A DNA stretch of 64,000 bases, taken from contig JBMOOQ010000009.1 in the NCBI GenBank assembly GCA_049324435.1, positions 33,210 to 97,209 of the forward strand, in the 5' to 3' direction. Positions 51,423-61,223 of the stretch are shown here, one piece after another. Made by a program: the position numbers and the translations under genes. The notes under the pieces are model-generated. The model was given only the letters and a program-made list of their open reading frames with translations. It ran no database searches and was not told where the DNA came from. This stretch comes from Pseudorhodoplanes sp049324435. Lineage in GTDB: Bacteria > Pseudomonadota > Alphaproteobacteria > Rhizobiales > Xanthobacteraceae. Every line of letters starts with the position of its first letter. Positions within the stretch are counted from its first letter, which is position 1.

Positions 51423-52406
51423 ATGCTTTCACGCCGCAATTTCCTCTGCGCGACCGCGGCACTGGCCGGGGCTGCGGGCGTTGGCCCCGCCGCGCTGGCA
51501 CAGGGCGCGACGTTTCCGAACCGGCCGATCCGGATCATCGTGCCTTTCGCAGCCGGCGGCGGGGTCGATGTCTATGCCCGTCTGCTTGCCGAAAAGATCG
51601 CGCAGCAGACCGGCGCGACCTTCGTCATCGACAACCGTGCAGGTGGTAACGCGACAATCGGCGGCAATGCCGTGAAGACCGCCGCGGCCGACGGCTACAC
51701 CATGCTGTTTTCGGCGGCGACACATATGATGGCGCGTCATGTTCTGAAGAATGCGCCATACGATCCGCTGTCGGACTTCACGTCGATCGCCCGCGTCGGT
51801 GCGGCCCCGATGCTGCTGGTCATGGCACCAAATCGCACGCCGGCGAATGTTTCCGAACTGATCGCTGCGATCCGGAAAGAGCCGGGACAGTGGACGTTCG
51901 GCACGGCCAATCTCGGTGCACCGGGCCATCTGGCGACGCTTGCATTCAACCAGGCTGCGGGACTCGATACGCAAATCGTCGCGTATCGCGGCACCGCGCC
52001 CGCGCTGAACGATGTCGCCGGCGGCCATATCCAGCTGCTGATCGATCCGGTTCTGGCGCTGTTGCCGATGGCGCGCGACAAAAAGGTCAAAGGTCTCGCA
52101 GTAACCTCGGCCGAACGCACACGCCTTGCGCCTGATATTCCGACAATTGCCGAAAGCGGACTGGCCGGCTTCGATCATGCCTCGTGGTACGGATTGTGGG
52201 GGCCCAAGGACATGCCGGCCGCGCTTGTTTCAACGATCAATCAGATGGCCAACAACGCCGTGAAGCAACTCGATGCGGAAGGCCGTCTGTCTCAGCTCGG
52301 GATCGAACCGGTGGTCGAGACGCCGAAGCAATTCGCAGCCTATGCCGCGACATATGTCACGCGGAATGCAGAGCTGCTGGCCAAGGCCAAATTCGAGCCG
52401 GTGTGA
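51423..52406 (+). CDS. Bug/TctC-family solute-binding protein
   Basis: A 327-residue periplasmic protein with an unusual Tat-like signal (SRRNFLCATAALAGAA). Family motifs: PIRIIVPFAAGGGVDVYARLLAEKI, VIDNRAGGNATIGG, FGTANLGAPGHLA and VKGLAVTSAERT. It captures a carboxylate, but no TctA/TctB membrane genes are nearby. GGGAGG precedes the ATG. Probably cotranscribed with the DapA-like gene. Confidence 0.92.
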   Translation: MLSRRNFLCATAALAGAAGVGPAALAQGATFPNRPIRIIVPFAAGGGVDVYARLLAEKIAQQTGATFVIDNRAGGNATIGGNAVKTAAADGYTMLFSAATHMMARHVLKNAPYDPLSDFTSIARVGAAPMLLVMAPNRTPANVSELIAAIRKEPGQWTFGTANLGAPGHLATLAFNQAAGLDTQIVAYRGTAPALNDVAGGHIQLLIDPVLALLPMARDKKVKGLAVTSAERTRLAPDIPTIAESGLAGFDHASWYGLWGPKDMPAALVSTINQMANNAVKQLDAEGRLSQLGIEPVVETPKQFAAYAATYVTRNAELLAKAKFEPV

Positions 52407-52440
52407 GCGACAACAAGAGATCCGGCAAGACGAGAGAAAC

Positions 52441-53181
52441 TCAATCCGGCGTGCGGAAGGTCAGCATCCGCTTCACCGGATAGGCATAGACCTTGCCGCT
52501 CTCGGTGACCGAGGGCAGGCACATCTCGACGATCTTGCCCGCGACCTGTTCCGGCGTTTCGAGTGTCATCGGGTCTTCGCCCGGCATCGCTTGCGCGCGC
52601 ATGCGGGTGCGGATCGGGCCGGGCGTGAACAGGTTGACGCGCAGGTTGGTCTTCGCGGTCTCGGCGGCCCAGGTCTGCACCATGGTGTTAAGTGCGGCCT
52701 TCGACACTGCATAAGGTCCCCAGTAGGCACGGGCGAGCCACGACACGCCGGACGACAGAAACACCGCGCGGCCGGCATCACTCTTGAGCAGCAGAGGCTC
52801 CATGCAGCGGATCAGGTGCCAGTTGGCGGTGACGTTGACCGCCATCACCTCGTCCCAGGCTTTCGGCTCGACATGGGACAGCGGCGACAGCGGTCCGAGG
52901 ATACCGGCATTGCCGACCAGAATGTCGAGCTTCTTGTACCGGTCGAACAGCGCGCCGCCGAGGCGCGCGATGCCGTCATAGTCCTTCAGGTCGAGCGGCA
53001 CGAGCGTCGCGGTGCCGCCGGCCTTCGTGATTTCATCGTCGAGTTCTTCCAGACCGCCGACCGTGCGCGCGACCGCGATCACATGCGCGCCGGCTTTGGC
53101 GAGCGCGAGCGCCGTGGCGTGGCCGATACCGCGCGAGGCGCCGGTGACGAGAGCGAGACGGCCGGTGAGGGAAGGAGACAT
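52441..53181 (-). CDS. SDR-family oxidoreductase
   Basis: A 246-residue short-chain reductase: TGASRGIGHATALALAKAGAHVIAVAR cofactor motif, VGNAGILG (usual NNAG position), LSSGVSW and the active-site YAVSK. The C-terminal portion (KVYAYPVKRMLTF) is as in the alphaproteobacterial SDR that I associate with the region downstream of purF. Substrate unknown. It lies 54 bases downstream of the PaiB-like gene. Confidence 0.88.
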   Translation of the reverse strand: MSPSLTGRLALVTGASRGIGHATALALAKAGAHVIAVARTVGGLEELDDEITKAGGTATLVPLDLKDYDGIARLGGALFDRYKKLDILVGNAGILGPLSPLSHVEPKAWDEVMAVNVTANWHLIRCMEPLLLKSDAGRAVFLSSGVSWLARAYWGPYAVSKAALNTMVQTWAAETAKTNLRVNLFTPGPIRTRMRAQAMPGEDPMTLETPEQVAGKIVEMCLPSVTESGKVYAYPVKRMLTFRTPD

Positions 53182-53235
53182 TGTGGACTGAAGCCTGGCT
53201 TGAGAAACGGGCAGGTCGGGTCGATGGCGGAGACG

Positions 53236-53877
53236 TTACCGCTTGTGCAGCGCGTCCATCAGGGCGCCGACGTCACGCGCCTGCGGATCGGGTGAGGCGG
53301 ACAAGGCCGCGGCAACCGAATTGCGGTCGGCCTCGGAGCGGTTCTGGCTGAGTTTCAGCTTGCCTTCAAGCGCCTCGATGGTGAAGCGGAACCCGACAAT
53401 GGCGCGCAGCTGCTTCTCCATATAGTCGCCGGGCGCGTCGGACACCTGCCACGGCTCCGGAAACATGGCTTCGTGGCGGTCCGACAATTCGGCGACATGG
53501 GCGAGCAGCGCGTCGCGCTCCGAGATGATCTCGATCCGGCCGCGTGCGCAGATCGCAACATAGTTCCAGGTCGGCACCGCCTTGCCGTGCTCGGCCTTCG
53601 ACGGATACCAGGACGGCGAGACATAAGCGTCGGGCCCCATGAACACCGCCAGCGCGGGTTTGGTCAGGTCGCTGTCGCGCCATTGCGGATTGGCCCGCGC
53701 AATATGGCAGCGCAATTGGCCGAGCGGTCCGATGGCGGTGTCGAGAAACACCGGCACATGGCTGACCAAAGGTCCGTCCGCTCCGGCCGTGGTCAGGCTG
53801 CAAAAGCCGATCCGGCGGATTGCGGCGTGCAGAATGGCCGGGTCGGTCTCACGGAATGCTGGCGGGATATAGAGCAT
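53236..53877 (-). CDS. PaiB/FMN-binding split-barrel protein
   Basis: A 213-residue protein of the FMN-binding negative transcriptional regulator (PaiB) family: MLYIPPAFRETDPAILHAAI, LVSHVPVFLD, GPDAYVSPSWYPSKAEHGKAVPTWNYVAI, then GDYMEKQLRAIVGFRF. In Bacillus PaiB affects sporulation and protease genes; in proteobacteria the role is unclear. It starts 16 bases after the response regulator, so both are likely on one message. Confidence 0.9.
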   Translation of the reverse strand: MLYIPPAFRETDPAILHAAIRRIGFCSLTTAGADGPLVSHVPVFLDTAIGPLGQLRCHIARANPQWRDSDLTKPALAVFMGPDAYVSPSWYPSKAEHGKAVPTWNYVAICARGRIEIISERDALLAHVAELSDRHEAMFPEPWQVSDAPGDYMEKQLRAIVGFRFTIEALEGKLKLSQNRSEADRNSVAAALSASPDPQARDVGALMDALHKR

Positions 53878-53893
53878 GACACGACCCGCGCCT

Positions 53894-54274
53894 TCACGGC
53901 ACGCCGCCCGGCAGATCGACGCCCAGCCCGGCGGCGATCCTGAAAATCTGTTCCGGACGATAGGGCTTCTCGACAAACTCGCTGCGCGGAAGCAATTCCT
54001 GGCGCTCCGCATTGCCGCTGGCGTAAATCACAGGCGCATCGGCATGGCGCGCGCGCACCTCGGTCGCGAGCGACCAGCCATCCATCCCAGGCAGGCGGAT
54101 GTCGGTGAAGAGAAGATCGAGCGACGGCATCTGCGACAGCCGCTGCAAGGCTTCCTCGGCGCTGCCGGCATCGAACACTTCGAAGCCCGACAATTCGAAC
54201 TCGAAGGCGATCATCTCGCGCAGCAGCGGCTCGTCTTCGACGACCAGCACGACGGGGCGGCGTTCCTCACTCAT
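53894..54274 (-). CDS. Single-domain response regulator receiver
   Basis: A 126-residue receiver domain with no output domain. Acidic pocket in VLVVEDEPLLREM, phosphoacceptor aspartate in FTDIRLPGMDG, serine/threonine position in YASGN and lysine in FVEKPY. It probably relays phosphate or acts by protein contact. ATG 54274 (MSEERRP) was chosen, as a 20-codon upstream extension is not coding-like. No histidine kinase is nearby. Confidence 0.88.
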   Translation of the reverse strand: MSEERRPVVLVVEDEPLLREMIAFEFELSGFEVFDAGSAEEALQRLSQMPSLDLLFTDIRLPGMDGWSLATEVRARHADAPVIYASGNAERQELLPRSEFVEKPYRPEQIFRIAAGLGVDLPGGVP

Positions 54275-54419
54275 GGGACGATATGACCTGGCATGGTCTG
54301 GCTCGCGAGGGGGCAGGACGGGCCGGCAGGGCACCGGGCCAGGAACATTACCGCAATGGATGCGGCATGTAAGCCCGTCCGCAGAAGCTGCGCCCGTGTA
54401 GTGTCCGCACGGCCGGCAT

Positions 54420-54446
54420 GTCCCGCTTCACGAATTCGTGCGGGAC
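54420..54446 (-). terminator. Hairpin downstream of purF
   Basis: GTCCCGC (54420-54426) pairs with GCGGGAC (54440-54446) around an inner CACGAATTCGTG palindrome. It lies just past the purF stop. No T run follows, so it may be an RNA-stability hairpin and not a true intrinsic terminator. Confidence 0.4.
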
Positions 54447-54452
54447 GCCGGT

Positions 54453-55949
54453 TCAACTGGCTTCGGCCAGCAATGACAATTGCCGCGGCGCATGTGCGGT
54501 CGCCGTGATATCCGTCAGCGGGGTCGGATATTCGCCGGTAAAGCAATGGTCGGTGAATTGCGGGCGCTGCGGATCGCGGCTCTCGTAGCCCATCGAACGG
54601 TAGATGCCGTCGACCGAGAGGAAGGCCAGCGAATCCGCACCGATGAAGGCGCGCATTTCCTCCAGCGTGTGGGTCGCGGCAAGCAGCTTGTCGCGATCGG
54701 GCGTGTCGATGCCGTAATAGTCGGGATGGGTGATCGGCGGCGAGGCGATGCGGAAATGCACCTCCTTCGCGCCGGCATCGCGCATCATCTGCACGATCTT
54801 GGTCGAGGTCGTTCCGCGCACGATGGAATCGTCGACCAGCACAATGCGCTTTCCTGCGACCACGGCGCGGTTGGCGTTGTGCTTCAGGCGGACGCCGAGC
54901 TGGCGGATCTGCTGGGTGGGCTCGATGAAGGTGCGGCCGACATAGTGATTGCGGATGATGCCGAGATCGAACGGGATGCCGGATTGCTGCGCGTATCCGA
55001 GCGCGGCCGGGACGCCGGAATCGGGGACCGGCACGATCACGTCGGCATCGGCCGGCGCCTCGCGTGCGAGCTGGGCGCCCATCACCTTGCGGACTTCGTA
55101 GACCGGGCGGCCGCCGATGATGGAGTCAGGGCGGGCGAAGTAGATATATTCGAAGATGCAGGGACGCGGCGGCGTCGGCGGGAAGGGCTTGTGCGAGAAC
55201 GCGCCCTTGTCGTCGAACACGATGACTTCGCCGTTCTCGATGTCGCGCACATATTTGGCGCCGATGATGTCGAGAGCGCAGGTCTCGGAGGCGAGGATCG
55301 GACAGCCGTCGAGGGTGCCCATCACCAGCGGGCGAATGCCGAGCGGGTCGCGGGCGCCGACCAGCTTCTTGTTGGTGAGCCCAACAAACGAATAAGCGCC
55401 TTCCAGCGCACGCAGGCCATCGATAAAGCGATCGACGAAACGCGGCTTGCGCGAGCGCGCCACCAGATGAAGGATCACCTCGGTGTCGGTGGTCGACTGC
55501 ATGATCGCGCCCTCGCGGACGAGTTCGCGCCGCAGGGTCAGGCCGTTGGTCAGATTGCCGTTATGGCCGATGGCAAGCCCGAACGGGTCGAGCTCGGCGA
55601 ACAGCGGCTGGACGTTGCGCAGCAAGGTCTCGCCGGTGGTGGAATAGCGCACGTGACCCACAGCGGACATGCCCGGCAGCCGGTCGATGACGTCCCGCTT
55701 GGAGAAATGGTCGCCGACCAGTCCAAGCCGCCGCTCGGAGTGGAACCGGCGCCCGTCGAACGAGACGATGCCGGCCGCTTCCTGACCGCGATGCTGGAGC
55801 GCATGCAGCCCAAGTGCGGTGATGGCCGCGGCGTCGGGATGGCCGAAAATGCCGAATACCCCGCATTCCTCGCGCAGGCGGTCGGCATTCAGGTCGAGAT
55901 CGAGAGAGCGGTCGGAATCGGAGCTGTTCTTGTCGGGAGAGGCTGTCAT
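54453..55949 (-). CDS. purF: Amidophosphoribosyltransferase
   Basis: First committed enzyme of de novo purine synthesis: PRPP plus glutamine to phosphoribosylamine. The protein is 498 residues. A propeptide-like acidic N-terminus precedes the nucleophile Cys29 in REECGVFGIFG. The Ntn domain has LQHRGQEAAGIV and HNGNLTN. The PRPP site is IVLVDDSIVRGTTS. In E. coli-type enzymes the cysteine is exposed by processing, which also seems needed here. ATG 55949 is used; a start four codons earlier is possible. cvpA is 37 bases upstream. Confidence 0.96.
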   Translation of the reverse strand: MTASPDKNSSDSDRSLDLDLNADRLREECGVFGIFGHPDAAAITALGLHALQHRGQEAAGIVSFDGRRFHSERRLGLVGDHFSKRDVIDRLPGMSAVGHVRYSTTGETLLRNVQPLFAELDPFGLAIGHNGNLTNGLTLRRELVREGAIMQSTTDTEVILHLVARSRKPRFVDRFIDGLRALEGAYSFVGLTNKKLVGARDPLGIRPLVMGTLDGCPILASETCALDIIGAKYVRDIENGEVIVFDDKGAFSHKPFPPTPPRPCIFEYIYFARPDSIIGGRPVYEVRKVMGAQLAREAPADADVIVPVPDSGVPAALGYAQQSGIPFDLGIIRNHYVGRTFIEPTQQIRQLGVRLKHNANRAVVAGKRIVLVDDSIVRGTTSTKIVQMMRDAGAKEVHFRIASPPITHPDYYGIDTPDRDKLLAATHTLEEMRAFIGADSLAFLSVDGIYRSMGYESRDPQRPQFTDHCFTGEYPTPLTDITATAHAPRQLSLLAEAS

Positions 55950-55986
55950 CGCGCGGTCCAAAACCCTTCAATCCCCCGGACTCCCG

Positions 55987-56652
55987 CTAGCGCGCGGTCG
56001 CGGCCCTCGTTTCAATCAGCTGGCGCATATCCGAGCGGTCGGTGCGGGCATAGCCTTCGCCGGAATTCCGGGACGAGCCGGGGAGGGTGGAGTCGGACTT
56101 CTGCTGCCCGGCCGCCGGCTCCTCGCCTTCGCCGTCCTTGGGACGCTTCAGCCGTTTCAAGATGGTGCTTTCGGGGTCATCCGGCAACATCGACTTCAGC
56201 CAATCCCCCGTACCGGCCAGCACAACGCGGGATTTTGCACCGGTAACCCAGGTCGGCTGCGATTTCTGCGGCACCAGCCAGTCGAAAAACAGGTAGGCCA
56301 CGACCACGATGATCAGTCCGCGGCCGAGCCCGAACAGAAATCCGAGGGTCCGGTCGAGCGCCCCGATTCGGCTGTCGAGGATCATGTCCGAAATCCGGAC
56401 CGTAATGATCGAGACAATCAGCAGGGTGCCCAGAAACAGGCCGCCGATCACGGCACCCGCGGCGACATACTGGTTGTTGAAATAGCTTTCCGCGAGCGGC
56501 ATCAGCCGCTTGTAGAAATAGAGAGTCGCGACCGCCGCGGCGATCCAGGCCGCAATCGACAGGATTTCGCGCATGAAGCCGCGAATCATGGCGAGCAGCC
56601 CGGAGATCAGCATCACGGACAATAAGATGATGTCGAGCAGCGTGATCGGCAT
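55987..56652 (-). CDS. cvpA: CvpA-family membrane protein
   Basis: A 221-residue membrane protein with four hydrophobic helices: LLDIILLSVMLISGLLAMIRGF, EILSIAAWIAAAVATLYF, VIGGLFLGTLLIVSIITVRIS and FLFGLGRGLIIVVVAYLFF. A hydrophilic C-terminal tail follows. CvpA maintains envelope homeostasis and colicin V export in E. coli, and cvpA-purF is a conserved pair. Start ATG 56652. Confidence 0.92.
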   Translation of the reverse strand: MPITLLDIILLSVMLISGLLAMIRGFMREILSIAAWIAAAVATLYFYKRLMPLAESYFNNQYVAAGAVIGGLFLGTLLIVSIITVRISDMILDSRIGALDRTLGFLFGLGRGLIIVVVAYLFFDWLVPQKSQPTWVTGAKSRVVLAGTGDWLKSMLPDDPESTILKRLKRPKDGEGEEPAAGQQKSDSTLPGSSRNSGEGYARTDRSDMRQLIETRAATAR

Positions 56653-56868
56653 GGTTGCGCGGGTTTCGTGCGGGCGGGACGGGCGCGCCTGTATAGCCGC
56701 CCGCCTCGGCTCCGTCACCCGTCTTTCTGCCCCGATTCTGTCATGAACCACAGCGTGCTGCCGCGCGACATAGACGAGGGCGGGTGTCTCTGGCGGGTTG
56801 CGGGCGGGTTTCGCGGCCGGTCCGGTTTCGTCACAATGGAGCGGTCCCCGGGACCGGGCGGAGGGAAG

Positions 56869-58212
56869 ATGATGGGTTTTGGCACGCGCCGGATGGCGGC
56901 ATTTCCGGCACTCGCGCTGGCGCTCTCAGTCTTGCCGGCTGCGGCGCAAGACGACGGACGGGCGCTCACCCAGGCCTACAACCGGTCCGGCCAAGAGCTG
57001 TTCCAGGCGCTGGCAGCCGCGCCCGGCAATGTCGTGCTCTCACCGTTCTCGATCGGCACAGCCATGGCGATGGTACTCGCAGGCGCCCGTGGCGAGACCG
57101 AAACGGAGATGCGGAATGTGCTGCGGCATACGCTGTCGGGCGAACAGATCGATGCCGCCAACGCGAAGACGCTTGCGGCCCTGCTTGCTTCGGGCGAGTC
57201 GTCCTGCCCGAACGGCTTCAAGCCGGCTGGACGCCTCTGCGAAGCGCCCGCACCGGCGGATAAGGACGCACCATGCCCACACGACGCCAATCGCGACGGC
57301 GCGCTCTGCGTGACCGACGCGCGGACGTCCGATGTCACGCTGCGCATCGCCAACGCGCTGATGCTGGTCAATCCATCTGCAACCGTCGCCAAAGATTTTC
57401 GTGACCGGATTGGCAAGCATTACGGCGCGGAGATCGTCGCCGGCGCCGATCTTGCGGCGGTCAACAACTGGGTGAAGGACAAGACAGAGGGCAAGATCCC
57501 AACAATCATCGACCGGCTCAATCCGCAGGACTCGCATGTCCTGCTCAATGCCATCTATTTCAAGGCGCCCTGGGCCCACGCCTTCGCAAAGACGGCAACG
57601 CGCGACCGCGATTTTCATCTGACCGCAGCCGAAAAAGCCGAGGTCCCGACCATGGCGCAGAGCGCGGCGTTCGCGATCGACAAGGGCGACGGCTACCAGG
57701 CGATCCGGCTGCCTTATGCGCGCGACGGGCTGTCGATGATCGTGATACGGCCGGACGACATTGACGGGATCGGCAAGGTCATCGCCGGCTTCGACGGGGC
57801 GAAACTCGATGCGCTGCTTCAGGCGCTGCGTGCCACGCCGCAGCGGACGGTTGCGTTGTCCCTTCCAAAGTTCAAGTTCGAGTTTGCGGCGCAGCTGATC
57901 CCGCCGTTCAAGGCGCTCGGCATGAACAAGGTATTCGATCCGGCAGTGTCGGACCTGTCCGGTCTGACCGGTCTGCCGCGCGAGCAAGCGCAATCGGCCA
58001 TCGATCAGATCGCGCATCGCGCGGTGATCGAGGTTGCGGAGGAGGGGACCGAGACCGCGGCGGCAACCGCGGTCGTCGTCACCACCCGCACCATGGCACC
58101 CGGTCATCAGCCGGAGCGCTTCGCCGTCGACCGGCCGTTCATGTTCCTGATCGCGGACGACGCGACGGGCGCGATCCTGTTCGCAGGCCGCGTCAGCGAC
58201 CCGAGGAAATAA
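56869..58212 (+). CDS. Secreted serpin (serine protease inhibitor)
   Basis: A 447-residue serpin with signal peptide 1-27. Family motifs: VVLSPFSIGTAMAMVLAGARG (about 55-75), NNWVKDKTEGKIPTII (199-214), LLNAIYFKAPW (225-235) and the C-terminal FAVDRPFMFLIAD...ILFAGRVSDP. The reactive-loop hinge EEGTETAAATA (391-401) is the small-residue type of inhibitory serpins; counting from P17 at Glu391 puts P1 at Arg407 and P1' at Thr408. A Cys-rich insert (Cys113, 124, 136, 147) is not part of the usual fold. GGAGGG precedes ATG 56869. Divergent from cvpA. Confidence 0.93.
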   Translation: MMGFGTRRMAAFPALALALSVLPAAAQDDGRALTQAYNRSGQELFQALAAAPGNVVLSPFSIGTAMAMVLAGARGETETEMRNVLRHTLSGEQIDAANAKTLAALLASGESSCPNGFKPAGRLCEAPAPADKDAPCPHDANRDGALCVTDARTSDVTLRIANALMLVNPSATVAKDFRDRIGKHYGAEIVAGADLAAVNNWVKDKTEGKIPTIIDRLNPQDSHVLLNAIYFKAPWAHAFAKTATRDRDFHLTAAEKAEVPTMAQSAAFAIDKGDGYQAIRLPYARDGLSMIVIRPDDIDGIGKVIAGFDGAKLDALLQALRATPQRTVALSLPKFKFEFAAQLIPPFKALGMNKVFDPAVSDLSGLTGLPREQAQSAIDQIAHRAVIEVAEEGTETAAATAVVVTTRTMAPGHQPERFAVDRPFMFLIADDATGAILFAGRVSDPRK

Positions 58213-58317
58213 CGGAAACCTGTCTGCCGCGGGTGGCGCAGGCGGCGCTGCCTGCAAATGCCGCTGGGCAAAGCGCCGCCCGGGACTTATGGTTAACAAA
58301 GTCTCAAGGGCGGGGTC

Positions 58318-58515
58318 ATGACGCTTCGAACCGTTTATGCGGCCATCATCGCGGTTTCGCTGGTTGGCGGTTCGCATCTCGCGGTGCATTACGCGATCGA
58401 TGCGGTGGCGCGGGCGGGCACGCTGGAAAGCAGGCTGTTCCAGCCGGAGCTGCCGCCAAGCGGCCGTCGCCATGCAATCGCTCTGGCGCAGACCGCGCGC
58501 GGATCGATCAGATAG
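58318..58515 (+). CDS. Small hypothetical protein with one hydrophobic segment
   Basis: A 65-residue protein. LRTVYAAIIAVSLVGGSHLAVHYAI is a membrane or signal segment; the tail is basic and short (PPSGRRHAIALAQTARGSIR). The ribosome site is weak. No family recognised. It lies between the serpin and convergent radA. Confidence 0.5.
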   Translation: MTLRTVYAAIIAVSLVGGSHLAVHYAIDAVARAGTLESRLFQPELPPSGRRHAIALAQTARGSIR

Positions 58516-58527
58516 GATTGGTTTGCG

Positions 58528-59934
<1,407 letters not shown>

Positions 59935-59982
59935 CCGGCTATCGAGCCGCCAGAGCGAATGAGAAGTCAATCCGAATGCGTG

Positions 59983-61146
59983 TCACCCGCCTTTATAAAT
60001 CCGCGCGTAGCGCCGTCCGAGGCTGGTGAGCACCTCGTAACCGATGGTGCCGAGCATGTCGCCGACAGTATCGGCATCGCGGATTTCGCCTATCACGGTG
60101 GCGAAGTCGCCGCGCTTGACGCTGCCGGCCGGCAAGTCGGTGACATCGAGCGCGATCAGGTCCATCGAGATGCGGCCGACAATCGGGCAGGGCTTGCCAT
60201 TCACGAGCAACGAGCCGCCGGGCTTCTGGTCGCTGCCGCCCTGGGAGCGCGGGAAACCATCGGCATAGCCCATACTCACGATGGCGATGCGCGAGGGACG
60301 CCGCGCGGTCCAGGTCGCGTCGTAGCCGACGGTTTCGCCGAAGGCGATGTCGCGCAGCTTCACGATCCGCACTTTCAGATCGACAACGGGCTTCATCGGG
60401 TTGGGCTTGCCCGGCGTCGGATTGATGCCGTAAAGCGCCGCGCCGGGCCGGACCAGGTCGAGATGCGCCGACGGTCCGAGAAAGATGCCGGAGGAGTTTG
60501 CAATCGAGGCCGGCACGCCGCGGAACAGCGCGCGGATATCGCGGAACGCCAGGATCTGTTCCTGATTGCGCTGGCTTTCGGCGAATTGTGCCGCCACGAA
60601 ATGGGTCATGATCAACTGAAGGCCGTGGTTCTCGGTATTGAGACGCGACGCAATGGCGGCAGCTTCCTCGACCGATACGCCGAGCCGGTTCATGCCGGTA
60701 TCGACATGCAACGCGAAGCCGCCGTCCCAGTTGGCGGTGCGCGTGAACGCATCCCATTCGGCAAGTTCGGCGGTCGATCCGATCACTGGCCGCAGCTTGT
60801 GATCGGCGAAGACCTGTGCGGTGCCCTGGGGCAGGCCGTTGAGGATGTAGATCGCCGCATGCCGGGCGACCGTGCGGAGCCGCTTGCCCTCTGACAAATC
60901 GGCCACAAAGAAAACAGCGCAACCGATGTCCGCAAGGTGTTTCGCAACGGGCTCCAGGCCAAGCCCGTAGCCGTCCGCTTTCACCACTGCGGCGCATTCG
61001 GCTGGCGTCGCCGTGCTGCGCAATGTCCTGTAGTTCGCTTCGAGCGCCGACAGATCGATGGTCAGGATGCCGCCGGCCTCGTCGGTGGGCGGTCCCGCGG
61101 TGAGGGCCGGGCCGGACATGGCGGACGCGGGCGCAGGTGACAGCAT
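59983..61146 (-). CDS. alr: Alanine racemase
   Basis: PLP enzyme making D-alanine for peptidoglycan. It is 387 residues from ATG 61146; a TTG six codons upstream is also in frame. The PLP lysine is in VVKADGYGLG (Lys56), the catalytic tyrosine is in VGYDATWTA, and VDTGMNRLG and RPGAALYG are conserved. The C-terminal beta domain contains GRISMDLIALDVTD. It lies between dnaB and radA as in other Hyphomicrobiales. Confidence 0.95.
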   Translation of the reverse strand: MLSPAPASAMSGPALTAGPPTDEAGGILTIDLSALEANYRTLRSTATPAECAAVVKADGYGLGLEPVAKHLADIGCAVFFVADLSEGKRLRTVARHAAIYILNGLPQGTAQVFADHKLRPVIGSTAELAEWDAFTRTANWDGGFALHVDTGMNRLGVSVEEAAAIASRLNTENHGLQLIMTHFVAAQFAESQRNQEQILAFRDIRALFRGVPASIANSSGIFLGPSAHLDLVRPGAALYGINPTPGKPNPMKPVVDLKVRIVKLRDIAFGETVGYDATWTARRPSRIAIVSMGYADGFPRSQGGSDQKPGGSLLVNGKPCPIVGRISMDLIALDVTDLPAGSVKRGDFATVIGEIRDADTVGDMLGTIGYEVLTSLGRRYARIYKGG

Positions 61147-61223
61147 CTTGGCACTCAGCCGCAATTTGAGGGATCAACTGGCGTTGATAAGCCAGCACGG
61201 TCCCGAAAGCAAAACTAAGGCAA

